Source: Burkholderia plantarii
Lineage (GTDB): Bacteria; Pseudomonadota; Gammaproteobacteria; Burkholderiales; Burkholderiaceae
NCBI RefSeq assembly: GCF_001411805.1
Contig: NZ_CP007212.1
Coordinates: forward strand, 2,728,001 to 2,792,000
DNA length: 64,000 nt
Reading direction: 5' to 3'
The position numbers and the translations under genes are program-made. The notes under the pieces are model-generated. The model worked only from the letters and a program-made list of their open reading frames with translations, searched no databases and was not told where the DNA came from. This document shows, one piece after another, positions 20,385 to 28,635 of this stretch; position 1 is the first letter of the stretch, and every line of letters starts with the position of its first letter.

Positions 20385-20740
20385 GCAATCGGCCACGATG
20401 CCCGCGGGCGCGTCCGGCGCGCACATCAGATCCCGCGCGACCGGCGTTTCCTCGATGGCGCCGCTCGTTCGCGCCAGCATCGCCGTCTCGTAAGCCGGGA
20501 TGGCCGCATCGAGCGTGTCGAAGCGGCCCGCGCTCAGGCAGTGCGCGAATTCGAGCGCGTCGAGCATCGCGAGATTGACGCCGCGGCCCGTAAACGGCGG
20601 CATGCTGTGTGCCGCCTCGCCGAGCAGCGTCACGCCGGCGGCCGGCATCCAGCACCGCCGCGCCGGCACGTGATGGAGCGGCCACGGCTCGCAGCCGGGC
20701 TCGGCCCGTGTCGGCAGCGCGGTCAGCGCGGCGGACCAGC
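20385..20740 (-). pseudogene. Remnant of FAD-dependent monooxygenase (C-terminal part)
   Basis: On the minus strand the translation contains VTLLGEAAHSMPPFTGRGVNLAMLDALEFAHCL, then PAYETAMLARTSGAIEETPVARDLM and APAGIV. These are the FAD-ribityl binding GDAAH-type motif and the C-terminal helix of TetX/PHBH-like flavin monooxygenases. The FAD-binding N-terminal two thirds is absent, replaced by an 8-base tandem repeat and the neighbouring SDR gene. There is no proper start or family-type stop. A decayed gene, not a functional protein. Confidence 0.8.
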
Positions 20741-20780
20741 CATCTCGCCATCTCGCCATCTCGCCATCTCGCTATGTCGC
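20741..20780. repeat. 8-bp tandem repeat (CATCTCGC)n
   Basis: Four exact copies of CATCTCGC (20741-20772) and a fifth degenerate copy (TATGTCGC). It lies at the broken edge of the monooxygenase remnant, four bases from the stop of the SDR gene. Confidence 0.85.
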
Positions 20781-20783
20781 CGC

Positions 20784-21704
20784 TCACCGCGTCGGCCAAT
20801 GCACGCCCGTCAGCGCTTCGCACTCGGTCCACAGCCGCGCGGCCACCGCCTCGTCGCGCGCGGCCTCGCCGATCTTCGCGGGCCCCACCGGCCCGACCAG
20901 CTCGAAGCGCCGCTGCGGCCCGTAGTAGCCGCCCGGCCGCGCCTCGGGCGACACGGCGGCGAACAGCGTCGGCATCGCGCCCTCGGCCGCCGACTGCGAC
21001 ATCAGCGGCGTGAGGATCCGCATCACGGCCTCGCCGAGCACGCCACGCCGCGACCCGCCCAGATTCGGGCCGGCGCTCTGCAGGCCGGTGCGCGCGAAGC
21101 CCGGGTGCGCGGCCGTCACGCGCAGGCCCCAGCCGAGCGCGTCGCTGCGGCGCTGCAGCTCGAACCCGAACATCAGGATCGCCAGCTTCGACTGCGCGTA
21201 GGCGCGCCACGGATGGTAGCGGCGCGTCCACTGCAGGTCGTCGAAGTGGATCGCCGCGAGCAGGCGGTGCGCGCTGCTGCTGACGATCGTCACGCGCGGC
21301 GCCGGCGCGCGGCGCAGCGCCGGCAGCAACAGTCCGGTCAGCGCGAAATGGGACAGATGGTTCGTGCCGAACTGCAGCTCGAAGCCGTCCTCCGTCTCGT
21401 GCCGCACGGGCGGCGTCATCACGCCGGCGTTGTCGATCAGCAGATCGATGCGCGGGTGGCGCGCCGTCAACCCGGCAGCGAACCGCCGCACCGAGGCGAG
21501 GCTCGCCAGGTCCACCTGCGCGTAGTCGACCGCCGCCTGGGGATGCGCGGCGCGGATCGCCTGCAGCGCGGCGGCGCCCTTCGCGTCGTTGCGGCCCGCC
21601 AGCACCACCCGGGCCCCCGCGCCGGCCAGCGCGAGCGCGGCTTCGTAGCCGATGCCGCCCGTCGCGCCCGTCACCACGGCAAGCTACCCGCGCTGGTCGG
21701 GCAT
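20784..21704 (-). pseudogene. SDR oxidoreductase with in-frame TAG near its start
   Basis: About 300 residues of a short-chain dehydrogenase of the retinol-dehydrogenase/WW-oxidoreductase type. It shows [11 protein letters not shown] (NAD(P) loop), [14 protein letters not shown] and YAQSK (catalytic YxxxK). The expected ATG at 21704 reads six codons (MPDQRG) and then TAG at 21684-21686, directly before [10 protein letters not shown]. It is either a nonsense-mutated gene or restarts at GTG 21677, which would leave almost no residues before the dinucleotide-binding strand. The rest of the frame is intact, so the mutation would be recent, or a base in the sequence may be wrong. Confidence 0.75.
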
Positions 21705-21721
21705 GTCCCGCACGCCCCAGC

Positions 21722-22600
21722 TCACTGAAGCCCCTTCAACTCGTCGAGTCCGTCCGGCAGCTTCGCGTCGGGAAAATGCGTCGACAGCGTGGTCGAGCGC
21801 CAGCGCGCCGCCTCGTCGGCACGCTGCGCCTCGGCCTGCTCGCAGACGTAGAGCGCGTCGCCACCGAGCAGCAGGCGCTTCGGCACGTCGTCGCGCCGCG
21901 ACAGCTCGACGATCAGCGCCGCGATCCGCGCCGGGTCGCTCACTTCGTGGCCGCCGTAGGTATTCAGCAATGCGAGAATGCGCCCGACCGACGGTTCGTA
22001 CTCGGGCAGCATCGTGTCGATGCCCTGCCTCGCTTGCGCCGCCCAATCGGTGCGCATGCCGCCGGGCTCGAGCGTGCAGACGCGCACGCCGAACGGCGCG
22101 ACCTCCATGCCCACCACGTCGCTGAAGCCGCCCACCGCCCACTTCGCCGCCTGGTACGCCGACAGTCCCGCCGTGGCGGTGCGCCCGCCGACCGACGAGA
22201 CCTGGAAGATATGCCCAGCGCGCTGTTCGCGCATGACCGGCAACACGGCGCGCGTCAGGTTGATCACACCGAACAGGTTGGTCTCGATCTGGGCGCGAAA
22301 CGCGTCGGGCGCGGTCTGCTCGAACGGCGCGGTATGGCCGTAGCCGGCGTTGTTCACGAGCACATCGAGACGGCCGAACGCCTCGCGCGCGACCGCCACC
22401 GCCCGCGCGGCCGCCGCTTCATCGGTCACGTCGAGTTCGACCGCGCGCAGCCGCTCGCCGTGGCTTGCCGCCAGGTCCGCGAGCCGCGCCGGGTCGCGCG
22501 CGCCCGCCACCAGACTGTCCCCCGCTTCCAGCACCGCCTGCGCGATCGCGCGCCCGAGGCCGCGCGCGGCCCCCGTCACCAGCCAGACTTTCGACATCAT
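21722..22600 (-). CDS. Short-chain dehydrogenase/reductase
   Basis: A 292-aa SDR with KVWLVTGAARGLGRAIAQ (cofactor loop), NNAGYGHTAPFE, VSSVGGRTATAGLSAYQAAKWAV (Ser, Tyr, Lys of the catalytic triad) and LEPGGMRTDW. The substrate cannot be told. The C-terminal extension is typical of the classical SDR subgroup that includes many TetR-linked aldehyde/ketone reductases. A TetR-type operator candidate is 22 bases upstream, and the divergent-facing TetR gene follows upstream on the same strand. Likely transcribed with the damaged SDR gene. Confidence 0.9.
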   Translation of the reverse strand: MMSKVWLVTGAARGLGRAIAQAVLEAGDSLVAGARDPARLADLAASHGERLRAVELDVTDEAAAARAVAVAREAFGRLDVLVNNAGYGHTAPFEQTAPDAFRAQIETNLFGVINLTRAVLPVMREQRAGHIFQVSSVGGRTATAGLSAYQAAKWAVGGFSDVVGMEVAPFGVRVCTLEPGGMRTDWAAQARQGIDTMLPEYEPSVGRILALLNTYGGHEVSDPARIAALIVELSRRDDVPKRLLLGGDALYVCEQAEAQRADEAARWRSTTLSTHFPDAKLPDGLDELKGLQ

Positions 22601-22621
22601 TTGCTCCTTTCATGAAATGAA

Positions 22622-22635
22622 TGATTACTCACTCA
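22622..22635. promoter_or_regulatory. Candidate TetR operator in front of SDR gene
   Basis: On the minus strand TGAGTGAGTAATCA, matching 11 of 14 bases with TGAGTAAGTGCTCA at 23351-23364 at the TetR gene (consensus TGAGTRAGTRMTCA). It lies 22 bases before the SDR start. Confidence 0.55.
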
Positions 22636-22753
22636 TTAATTTGCGTGACACAGGAAAATGGAGGCTTCCCGCGTCGCGCCCGTCATCGCGATGGCCGCCC
22701 GGCGCGGCGGATTCGCGCCGCTTCCCGCCGCCATCGCCTTGCCATCCAGCCGC

Positions 22754-23332
22754 TCAATGCGCCTGCAACGCCGCCCAGATCGACCGAAACCCCGCCTCGC
22801 GATACTGCGCCTCGAGTTCGGGCGTGTTCGCGATGAAATCCATGGTCGCCTCCGCCATCGACGCAAACAGCGCGCCGCAGAACGTCAGCGCCTGATCCGT
22901 GTCGAGCCCGCTCGTGCCCGACAGGCGCTCGCGGAATACGTCGCGGATCGCGCCGAAGCCGGCCGAACCGGCCGCGCGGCTCGCCGGCTCGATGCGGCCG
23001 CCGACGTCGAGCTGGCGCATCGCGCTGCGTCCGTCCGGATTCGACACGCCCCACGACACGTAACCGTTCCAGGCATGGCGCGCGCGCTGCTCGGCGCTGG
23101 CCTCATGGGGGAAGCCGGTCATCAGCGCGGCGCGCAGTCCGTCCTTCAGATGCAGGTAGAGCGCGTTCAACAGCGCGTCCTTCGTCTCGAAGTAGGTGAA
23201 CACGGTGCCCTCTGCCACCCCGGCGAGCCGCGCGATGCGGGCCGTGGTGGCGGCCGCGCCGTGCTGCGCGAGCGCCGCGGCGGCCGCGTCGAGAATCGCT
23301 TCGTGCTTGTCGGAACTGCGGGGACGTGCCAA
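22754..23332 (-). CDS. TetR-family regulator
   Basis: A regulator of about 192 aa. The N-terminal helix-turn-helix reads HEAILDAAAAALAQHGAAATTARIARLAGVAEGTVFTYFETKDALLNALY. The ligand domain is all-helical. The start is uncertain: an in-frame stop lies just before TTG 23365, and no ATG exists in frame, so TTG 23332 (giving a normal LARPRSSDKHEA N-terminus) or TTG 23365 must be used. The 23332 start leaves the operator candidate at 23351-23364 in the leader, so it is preferred. Probable repressor of the SDR genes and of itself. Confidence 0.85.
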   Translation of the reverse strand: MARPRSSDKHEAILDAAAAALAQHGAAATTARIARLAGVAEGTVFTYFETKDALLNALYLHLKDGLRAALMTGFPHEASAEQRARHAWNGYVSWGVSNPDGRSAMRQLDVGGRIEPASRAAGSAGFGAIRDVFRERLSGTSGLDTDQALTFCGALFASMAEATMDFIANTPELEAQYREAGFRSIWAALQAH

Positions 23333-23350
23333 GGCCGGCGCCCATTTAAA

Positions 23351-23364
23351 TGAGTAAGTGCTCA
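23351..23364. promoter_or_regulatory. Candidate TetR operator at TetR promoter
   Basis: TGAGTAAGTGCTCA with imperfect dyad symmetry (TGAG...CTCA). A similar element lies before the SDR gene at 22622-22635. It probably mediates autorepression. Confidence 0.55.
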
Positions 23365-23495
23365 ATCATATTGGAGAACGGATCGCCCGCGCAAGCGAAA
23401 AATACCAAGCCGACGCGGGCCGCCTCGATGCTCGGGGCTGCCCGCGTCGGCAATGGCACGGCGTGTCCAGCCGTCTCCGGCCACGACCGCTGCAA

Positions 23496-24284
23496 TCAGT
23501 CGGCGGCCAGGCAGTCGTGATGGGTGCGCAGCGCGCGGCGCGCGTAATAGTCGAACGCGACGGCATGGCGCTTCGGCGTCGAGATCCAGTCGTGCGCCTC
23601 GGTGGCGAGCGCCTCGGGGATCGGGCGGATCGGGCCGGCCGCCATCGCGGCGAGCTGCATGCGCGCGGCGCGCTCCATCAGCAGCGCGAGCGAGCACGCT
23701 TCCTCGACGGTCTTGCCGGTCACCAGCATGCCGTGATGCGCGAGCAGTACCGCGCGCTTGCCGCCGAGCGCGGCCGAGATAATCTCGCCCTCCTCGTTGC
23801 CCACCGGCACGCCAGGCCATTTTTCGAGGAACGCGCAGTCGTCGTAGAGCGGACAGGTGTCCATGTGCGAGACCGCCAGCGGCACCTCCAGCATCGACAG
23901 CGCGGAGACGTGCAGCGGATGCGTGTGGATGATGCAGTTCACGTCGGGACGCGCGCGATAGACCCAGGTGTGGAAGCGGTTCGCCGAATTCGGCATGCCG
24001 CGGCCGTCCACCGTCTTCAGGTCCTGGTCGACCACCAGCAGGTTCGTCTCGGTGATCTCGTCGAAGCCATGGCCGAACGGCTGGGTGTAGTAGGTGTCGG
24101 GATCCTCGGCGCGCGCCGTGATCTGGCCGGCGAGGCCCGAATCGTGGCCGCCGTCGAATAGAATGCGGCACGTCAGGGCCAGCTTCTGGCGCGTCGTCCA
24201 GTTGCGCACCGACAGCGTGGTGTCCAGTTGTGCCTGCGAACGGGCAACCAGCTCGGACTTCGACAGACTCAGCGTTTCGGCCAT
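23496..24284 (-). CDS. Class II aldolase/adducin family protein
   Basis: A 262-aa zinc-dependent aldolase-fold protein. Motifs are LTCRILFDGGHDSGLAGQITAR, the metal-site HTHPLHVSALS, and LLAHHGMLVTGKTVEEA, all typical of the araD/fucA-like class II aldolase family. The substrate is not evident. The start ATG at 24284 (MAETLSL) is preferred over an upstream frame that would run into the divergent promoter. Divergent from an XRE-cupin regulator, its probable controller, with a perfect palindrome between the two. Confidence 0.88.
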   Translation of the reverse strand: MAETLSLSKSELVARSQAQLDTTLSVRNWTTRQKLALTCRILFDGGHDSGLAGQITARAEDPDTYYTQPFGHGFDEITETNLLVVDQDLKTVDGRGMPNSANRFHTWVYRARPDVNCIIHTHPLHVSALSMLEVPLAVSHMDTCPLYDDCAFLEKWPGVPVGNEEGEIISAALGGKRAVLLAHHGMLVTGKTVEEACSLALLMERAARMQLAAMAAGPIRPIPEALATEAHDWISTPKRHAVAFDYYARRALRTHHDCLAAD

Positions 24285-24358
24285 TTCGGCATCTCCAGGT
24301 GGATCGGCGGATATCGAGGCGACCGACATCGCGATCATGAGTACACGTCGGGTAGTAT

Positions 24359-24375
24359 ATGACACGATGTGTCAT
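24359..24375. promoter_or_regulatory. Perfect palindrome operator (ATGACAC-GAT-GTGTCAT)
   Basis: A 17-base element with perfect 7-bp arms, lying between the divergent aldolase-family and XRE-cupin regulator genes. It overlaps a possible GTG start of the regulator, which argues for the ATG at 24390 as the true start. Confidence 0.75.
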
Positions 24376-24389
24376 TCAACGATAAATCA

Positions 24390-24974
24390 ATGAAGGGGGA
24401 CGCCTTGGGGGCGATTCGTCTGAAGCTGCTGAGGAAACAGCTCGGCCTGAGCCTGCAGGACCTGGCCGAACGCGCGGGCCTGACGAAAAGCTATCTGTCG
24501 AAGGTCGAGCGCGGCCTCAGCACGCCGTCGGTGGCGGTCGCGATGCAGCTCGCGCAGGCGCTGCATGTCGAGGTCGGGCAGCTGTTCTCGGCCGACGGCG
24601 ACGAGAAGGCGATCACCATCGTGCGGGCCGGCGAGCGGCTGCGCATGGGCAGCGCGCCCGACGACGCGCAGGGCGGCTACGAGGTGATCGCGGCCGAGGC
24701 CGGGCGCAAGCGGCTGCTGCCGTTCATGATCCGTCCGGCGCACGATTTCGCCTCGTCCGAATTCAAGGAACATGCGGGCGAGGAGTTCCTGTTCGTCCAC
24801 AGCGGCAGGATCGAGATCGATTTCGCGTCGCAGAAGGTCACGCTCGCGACCGGCGACGCGGTCTACTTCAACGCGCAGGTGCCGCACCGGATCCGCTCGC
24901 TCGGCGCGAAGACGGCGCAGGTGCTGCTCGTGATCAGCGGCGACGAACCGGCCGCCGGCGCGGCGACGTCCTGA
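24390..24974 (+). CDS. XRE-type HTH regulator with cupin domain
   Basis: A 194-aa regulator. Residues about 8-65 form a Cro/cI-type helix-turn-helix (LRKQLGLSLQDLAERAGLTKSYLSKVERGLSTPS). Residues about 105-185 are a cupin (EHAGEEFLFVHSGRIEIDF, GDAVYFNAQVPHRI). This two-domain type usually controls a neighbouring metabolic operon in response to a small molecule. Chosen start ATG 24390 is preceded by purines; the GTG at 24369 lies inside the palindrome. Likely regulates the divergent aldolase-family gene. Confidence 0.9.
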   Translation: MKGDALGAIRLKLLRKQLGLSLQDLAERAGLTKSYLSKVERGLSTPSVAVAMQLAQALHVEVGQLFSADGDEKAITIVRAGERLRMGSAPDDAQGGYEVIAAEAGRKRLLPFMIRPAHDFASSEFKEHAGEEFLFVHSGRIEIDFASQKVTLATGDAVYFNAQVPHRIRSLGAKTAQVLLVISGDEPAAGAATS

Positions 24975-25502
24975 GCGAGATCGCGCCGCGCGCGGCGGCG
25001 CGATGCCCGCGTCGAGGCGCGCCGGCGCAATCATGTCGACCTTCATCATTCGCAGTCCTGATCGATAGGATCGCCGGTGCGCGGCCGGGCGGCGGGACAC
25101 CGCCCCGCGTCCGTTGCGCCGTCGTCGCCGCGTCGTGGCATGCCGCCGTGCCCTCATGCGGCCCGTCGGCATGACATCGCGGCATCGCATCATGGCACCC
25201 GGGGGGCCGGCACGCCCGGCCGGCATCAGTCTCGGCGCCGGCATCGCCGACACTCCCCGGCCGGCCTCGACCCGGCACCGCCCCCGCCCGCCGCCCGATG
25301 CCGCGCCATGTTTAGTCGCGAGCCGCGCAACACGCCGCGCGCCGGCCGCTCGCGGGCGCGCCGGCCCCTTCCCGACGCGCGAAAGCGAAGCCGGACCGCA
25401 CGGAGTCATGCAAAACCGTGCAAACTAGGACTTTCCGCCGCACTGCGGCATGCCACACCGCCTTCCGTTCAACGCTCATCGATCTTGACCCGCGAACCAC
25501 CC
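24975..25502. other. Intergenic region upstream of zwf
   Basis: About 530 bases with no gene I can support. Open frames are GC shadows, including an upstream in-frame extension of zwf from 25077. It must hold the zwf promoter; nothing specific recognised. Confidence 0.4.
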
Positions 25503-26978
25503 ATGACGAACCAGCCCAACCCGACCGCATCCGAACAGCCCGTCGACATGATCATCTTCGGCGGCGGCGGCGACCTCGCCGCCCGCAAGCTGCTGCCCGC
25601 GCTCTACATGGCGCACCTGCACCGCAACCTGCCGCCCGAGACGCGCATCATCGCGGTCGGCCGCCGCGACTGGGGCATCGACGGCTACCGCAAGTTCATG
25701 GAGGAACAGTCGCGGCCGTTCATCGATGCGAAAGCGTTCGACGCGCAGGCCTGGGACCGCTTCCTCGATCTGTTCCAGTACACGCTGATCGACGTCAACG
25801 AGCCGGCCGACTACCGGCGGCTCGCCGAGGCGTCGCGCCGCGAGGCGATCCGCGTGTTCTACCTGTCCACCTCGCCCGAGCTGTTCACGACGATCTGCGA
25901 CAACCTCTCGTCGGCCGATCTCGTCGACGCGCATTCGCGCGTGGTGCTTGAAAAGCCGCTCGGCCACGACCTGGCCTCGGCGCAGGCGATCAACAACGCG
26001 GTGGGCAAGCACTTCTCCGAATCGCAGATCTACCGGATCGACCATTATCTCGGCAAGGAAACGGTGCAGAACCTGATGGTGCTGCGCTTCGGCAACCCGA
26101 TCTTCGGGCCGCTGTGGCAGGCGCCGTACATCCGCAGCGTGCAGATCACGGTGGCCGAGACGGTCGGCGTGGGCAGCCGCGCGGGCTTCTACGATCACAC
26201 CGGCGCGCTGCGCGACATGGTGCAGAACCACCTGCTGCAGCTGCTCTGCATCGTCGCGATGGAGCCGCCCGTCTCGCTCGACCCCGACGCGGTGCGCGAC
26301 GAAAAGCTGAAGGTGCTGCGCTCGCTGCGGCCGATGACGCCCGCCGACATCGCGCGCGACACGGTGCGCGGCCAGTACTCGGCCGGCGCCGTGGACGGCC
26401 AGCCCGTGAAGGGCTACCTGGAAGAGGACAACGTGCCGGCCGACAGCCGCGCGGAGACCTTCGTCGCGCTACGCGCGCACATCAACAACTGGCGCTGGGC
26501 CAACGTGCCGTTCTTCCTGCGCACCGGCAAGCGGCTGCAGAAGCGCCAGTCGGAGATCGTCATCGAGTTCGCCGACCTGCCGTTCTCGATCATCCCGAAC
26601 GGCCCGCGCCATTACAGCAACCGGCTCGTGATCCAACTGCAGCCCGAGGAATCGATCCAGCTGCAGATGCTCGCGAAGGAACCCGGCAGCGGCATGAACA
26701 TGGTGCCCGTCAGCCTCAACCTCGACCTGCAGCAGGCGATCCCCGAGCGGCGCGCCGAAGCCTACGAGCGGCTGCTGATCGACGTGATCCGCGGCCGCCT
26801 CACGCACTTCATGCGCCGCGACGAGCTGGAAGCGGCCTGGACCTGGATCGAGCCGATCCTCGACGGCTGGCACCAGCCCGGCGACCGGCCGCGCCTCTAC
26901 ACGGCGGGCACCTTCGGGCCGGCCGCGTCGTCGGCGCTGCTCGCGCGCGACAACATGGCCTGGGCCGAGGAGGCGTAA
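25503..26978 (+). CDS. zwf: Glucose-6-phosphate 1-dehydrogenase
   Basis: A 491-aa enzyme that oxidises glucose 6-phosphate to 6-phosphogluconolactone with NADP+, feeding the Entner-Doudoroff and pentose phosphate routes. The nucleotide loop is IIFGGGGDLAARKLLPALY (residues about 18-36). The substrate/catalytic motif YRIDHYLGKETVQNL is intact, as is FFLRTGKRL. Normal length. The ATG at 25503 fits the family start. It stands alone rather than beside pgl/edd, so it may be one of two zwf copies. Confidence 0.95.
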   Translation: MTNQPNPTASEQPVDMIIFGGGGDLAARKLLPALYMAHLHRNLPPETRIIAVGRRDWGIDGYRKFMEEQSRPFIDAKAFDAQAWDRFLDLFQYTLIDVNEPADYRRLAEASRREAIRVFYLSTSPELFTTICDNLSSADLVDAHSRVVLEKPLGHDLASAQAINNAVGKHFSESQIYRIDHYLGKETVQNLMVLRFGNPIFGPLWQAPYIRSVQITVAETVGVGSRAGFYDHTGALRDMVQNHLLQLLCIVAMEPPVSLDPDAVRDEKLKVLRSLRPMTPADIARDTVRGQYSAGAVDGQPVKGYLEEDNVPADSRAETFVALRAHINNWRWANVPFFLRTGKRLQKRQSEIVIEFADLPFSIIPNGPRHYSNRLVIQLQPEESIQLQMLAKEPGSGMNMVPVSLNLDLQQAIPERRAEAYERLLIDVIRGRLTHFMRRDELEAAWTWIEPILDGWHQPGDRPRLYTAGTFGPAASSALLARDNMAWAEEA

Positions 26979-27117
26979 GCCACGCCCCGCACGGCGGCGG
27001 GCCGGTGCCGGCCGCCCTCGCCCGCGACGCGGGTTTCGTCAGCCCGCCGCGTCGCGGCACTTCCAGCTGCGGGCGGCGCGCGGCCATCATCGCCGCGCCG
27101 CCCGCCGCGCCTTCCGC

Positions 27118-27855
27118 TCACAGCGCCATGCCGCCGTCGATCGTCAGGCTCGATCCCGTCATGTAGCCCGATTCGGCGCTCGCGAGCCACGCGACCAGCG
27201 CCGCGATCTCGTCCGCTTCGGCCGCGCGCTGCAGCGGGATCAGCGGACGCACCGCCTCGATGTGCTCGGCCGTCATGTCGGTCACGGTCGGCCCCGGCTG
27301 CACGTTGTTGATGGTGATGCCGCGCGGCGCGAGATCGACGGCCACGCCCTTCACCATCACCGCCACCGCCGCCTTCGTCATCGAATAGACGCTCGAACCG
27401 GGATAGTTGCTGCGCACCGCCGTGTTGCTGCCGATCGTCACGATCCGTCCGCCACGCGGCAGATGCGCGACGGCCGCCTGGATCGCGAGGAACACGCCGC
27501 GCACGTTGACGGCCAGCATCGCGTCGAGGTCCTCGACACCGAACGCGGCGACGTCGCCGAGCCTCAGGATGCCCGCGTTGACCACCGCGATGTCGAGCCC
27601 GCCGAAATGCGCGGCCGCCTGATCGGCCGCCGCACGAATGGCGTCGGCATGCGCGCTGTCGGCACGGATCGCGAGCGCGCGGCGCCCGAGCGCCTCGATG
27701 TCGGCCGCCACCTCGGCGGCCCGATCGGGCGCCGATACGTAGGTCAGCGCGACGTCGGCGCCGTGCCGCGCGAGCCGGCGCGCGATCGCCGCGCCGATGC
27801 CGCGCGAACCGCCAAACACGATGGCCCGGCGTTGCGGCAATGAATCCGGAGTCAT
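27118..27855 (-). CDS. SDR oxidoreductase
   Basis: A 245-aa classical SDR: RAIVFGGSRGIGAAIARRLA (cofactor loop), NAGILRLGD, TIGSNTAVRSNYPGSSVYSMTKAAV (catalytic Ser, Tyr, Lys) and a C-terminal LTIDGGMAL. FabG-like; substrate unknown. An 18-base operator candidate lies 13 bases upstream and is identical to one before the adjacent TetR gene, so it is almost certainly repressed by that protein. Confidence 0.92.
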   Translation of the reverse strand: MTPDSLPQRRAIVFGGSRGIGAAIARRLARHGADVALTYVSAPDRAAEVAADIEALGRRALAIRADSAHADAIRAAADQAAAHFGGLDIAVVNAGILRLGDVAAFGVEDLDAMLAVNVRGVFLAIQAAVAHLPRGGRIVTIGSNTAVRSNYPGSSVYSMTKAAVAVMVKGVAVDLAPRGITINNVQPGPTVTDMTAEHIEAVRPLIPLQRAAEADEIAALVAWLASAESGYMTGSSLTIDGGMAL

Positions 27856-27867
27856 GTCGTTTTCCTT

Positions 27868-27885
27868 TATGGATTGATCAGTCAA
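27868..27885. promoter_or_regulatory. TetR operator copy 1 (TATGGATTGATCAGTCAA)
   Basis: An 18-base sequence identical to the one at 28591-28608. It lies 13 bases before the SDR start and contains the dyad TTGAtcagTCAA. Shared-operator logic with the adjacent TetR gene. Confidence 0.78.
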
Positions 27886-27896
27886 AAACTGACGAT

Positions 27897-27920
27897 AAAA
27901 AACCGGCCACCCTGGCCGGT
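27897..27920 (-). terminator. Rho-independent terminator after TetR gene
   Basis: A perfect 8-bp stem, ACCGGCCA and TGGCCGGT with loop CCC/GGG, followed on the minus strand by a six-T run. It lies 70 bases after the TetR stop and separates it from the SDR gene. Confidence 0.8.
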
Positions 27921-27990
27921 ACGTTTTCAAGCAGCGAGACGCGAGCGTCCCGGCGGACCGGGAACGGCCGCCCTCGTGCTTTTCATGCCC

Positions 27991-28572
27991 TCAGGCCCTC
28001 AGCCGCTCGACCGTGAAACCCGCGATGCCATGCAGTGCTTCGGCCGCGGTGCCGGCCCGCGCCGCCACCTGCAGGCCCTGCATGGCGATCTGCACGAAAC
28101 CGGCCGCCGCGCGCGCATCGAGCGCCGGATCGATCTCGCCGCGTCGCTGACCGTCGTCGATCGCCTCGGCCAGCGCGCGCTCGAGCACCGGCGCCACGCG
28201 CTCGCCCAGCGCGCGCAACCCGGCGTCGCTCGTGCCGAACTCGCAGATCGCGTTCACGCCCATGCAGCCGAGCGCCTGGCCGCTGCAACCGTCCTCGATC
28301 AGGCCGGACAGCAACGCCTCGATGCCGGCCAGTGGCGAAGCCGCGCCGCGCAGGCGCGCGATGTGCGTGGACACGCTGTTCAGCGAATAACGCTGCAGCG
28401 CCTCGAGGTAGAGCCCGCGCTTGTCGCCGAACGTGTTGTAGAGGCTCTGCCGGCCGATGTTCATCGCACCGAGCAGATCGTCCGTCGACGTCGCCGCGTA
28501 GCCCTTCTCCCAGAACACGCGCAACGCGCGGTCCAGTACCTCGTCGCGATCGAATTCCCTGGGTCTGACCAT
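27991..28572 (-). CDS. TetR-family regulator
   Basis: A 193-aa repressor-type protein. The HTH is FDRDEVLDRALRVFWEKGYAATSTDDLLGAMNIGRQSLYNTFGDKRGLYLEAL, followed by GCMGVNAICEFG, a pattern common in AcuR/DhaR-like TetR proteins. The start ATG 28572 is favoured; a longer version would begin inside the operator. It carries the same 18-base operator as the downstream SDR gene, indicating autoregulation and control of that SDR. Confidence 0.92.
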   Translation of the reverse strand: MVRPREFDRDEVLDRALRVFWEKGYAATSTDDLLGAMNIGRQSLYNTFGDKRGLYLEALQRYSLNSVSTHIARLRGAASPLAGIEALLSGLIEDGCSGQALGCMGVNAICEFGTSDAGLRALGERVAPVLERALAEAIDDGQRRGEIDPALDARAAAGFVQIAMQGLQVAARAGTAAEALHGIAGFTVERLRA

Positions 28573-28590
28573 GAGGCGCAGGATATCGAT

Positions 28591-28608
28591 TATGGATTGA
28601 TCAGTCAA
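28591..28608. promoter_or_regulatory. TetR operator copy 2 (TATGGATTGATCAGTCAA)
   Basis: Identical to 27868-27885. It lies 19 bases before the TetR start. Confidence 0.78.
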
Positions 28609-28635
28609 CAACCTCCGGCAGCCCCGTGCCCCGGC

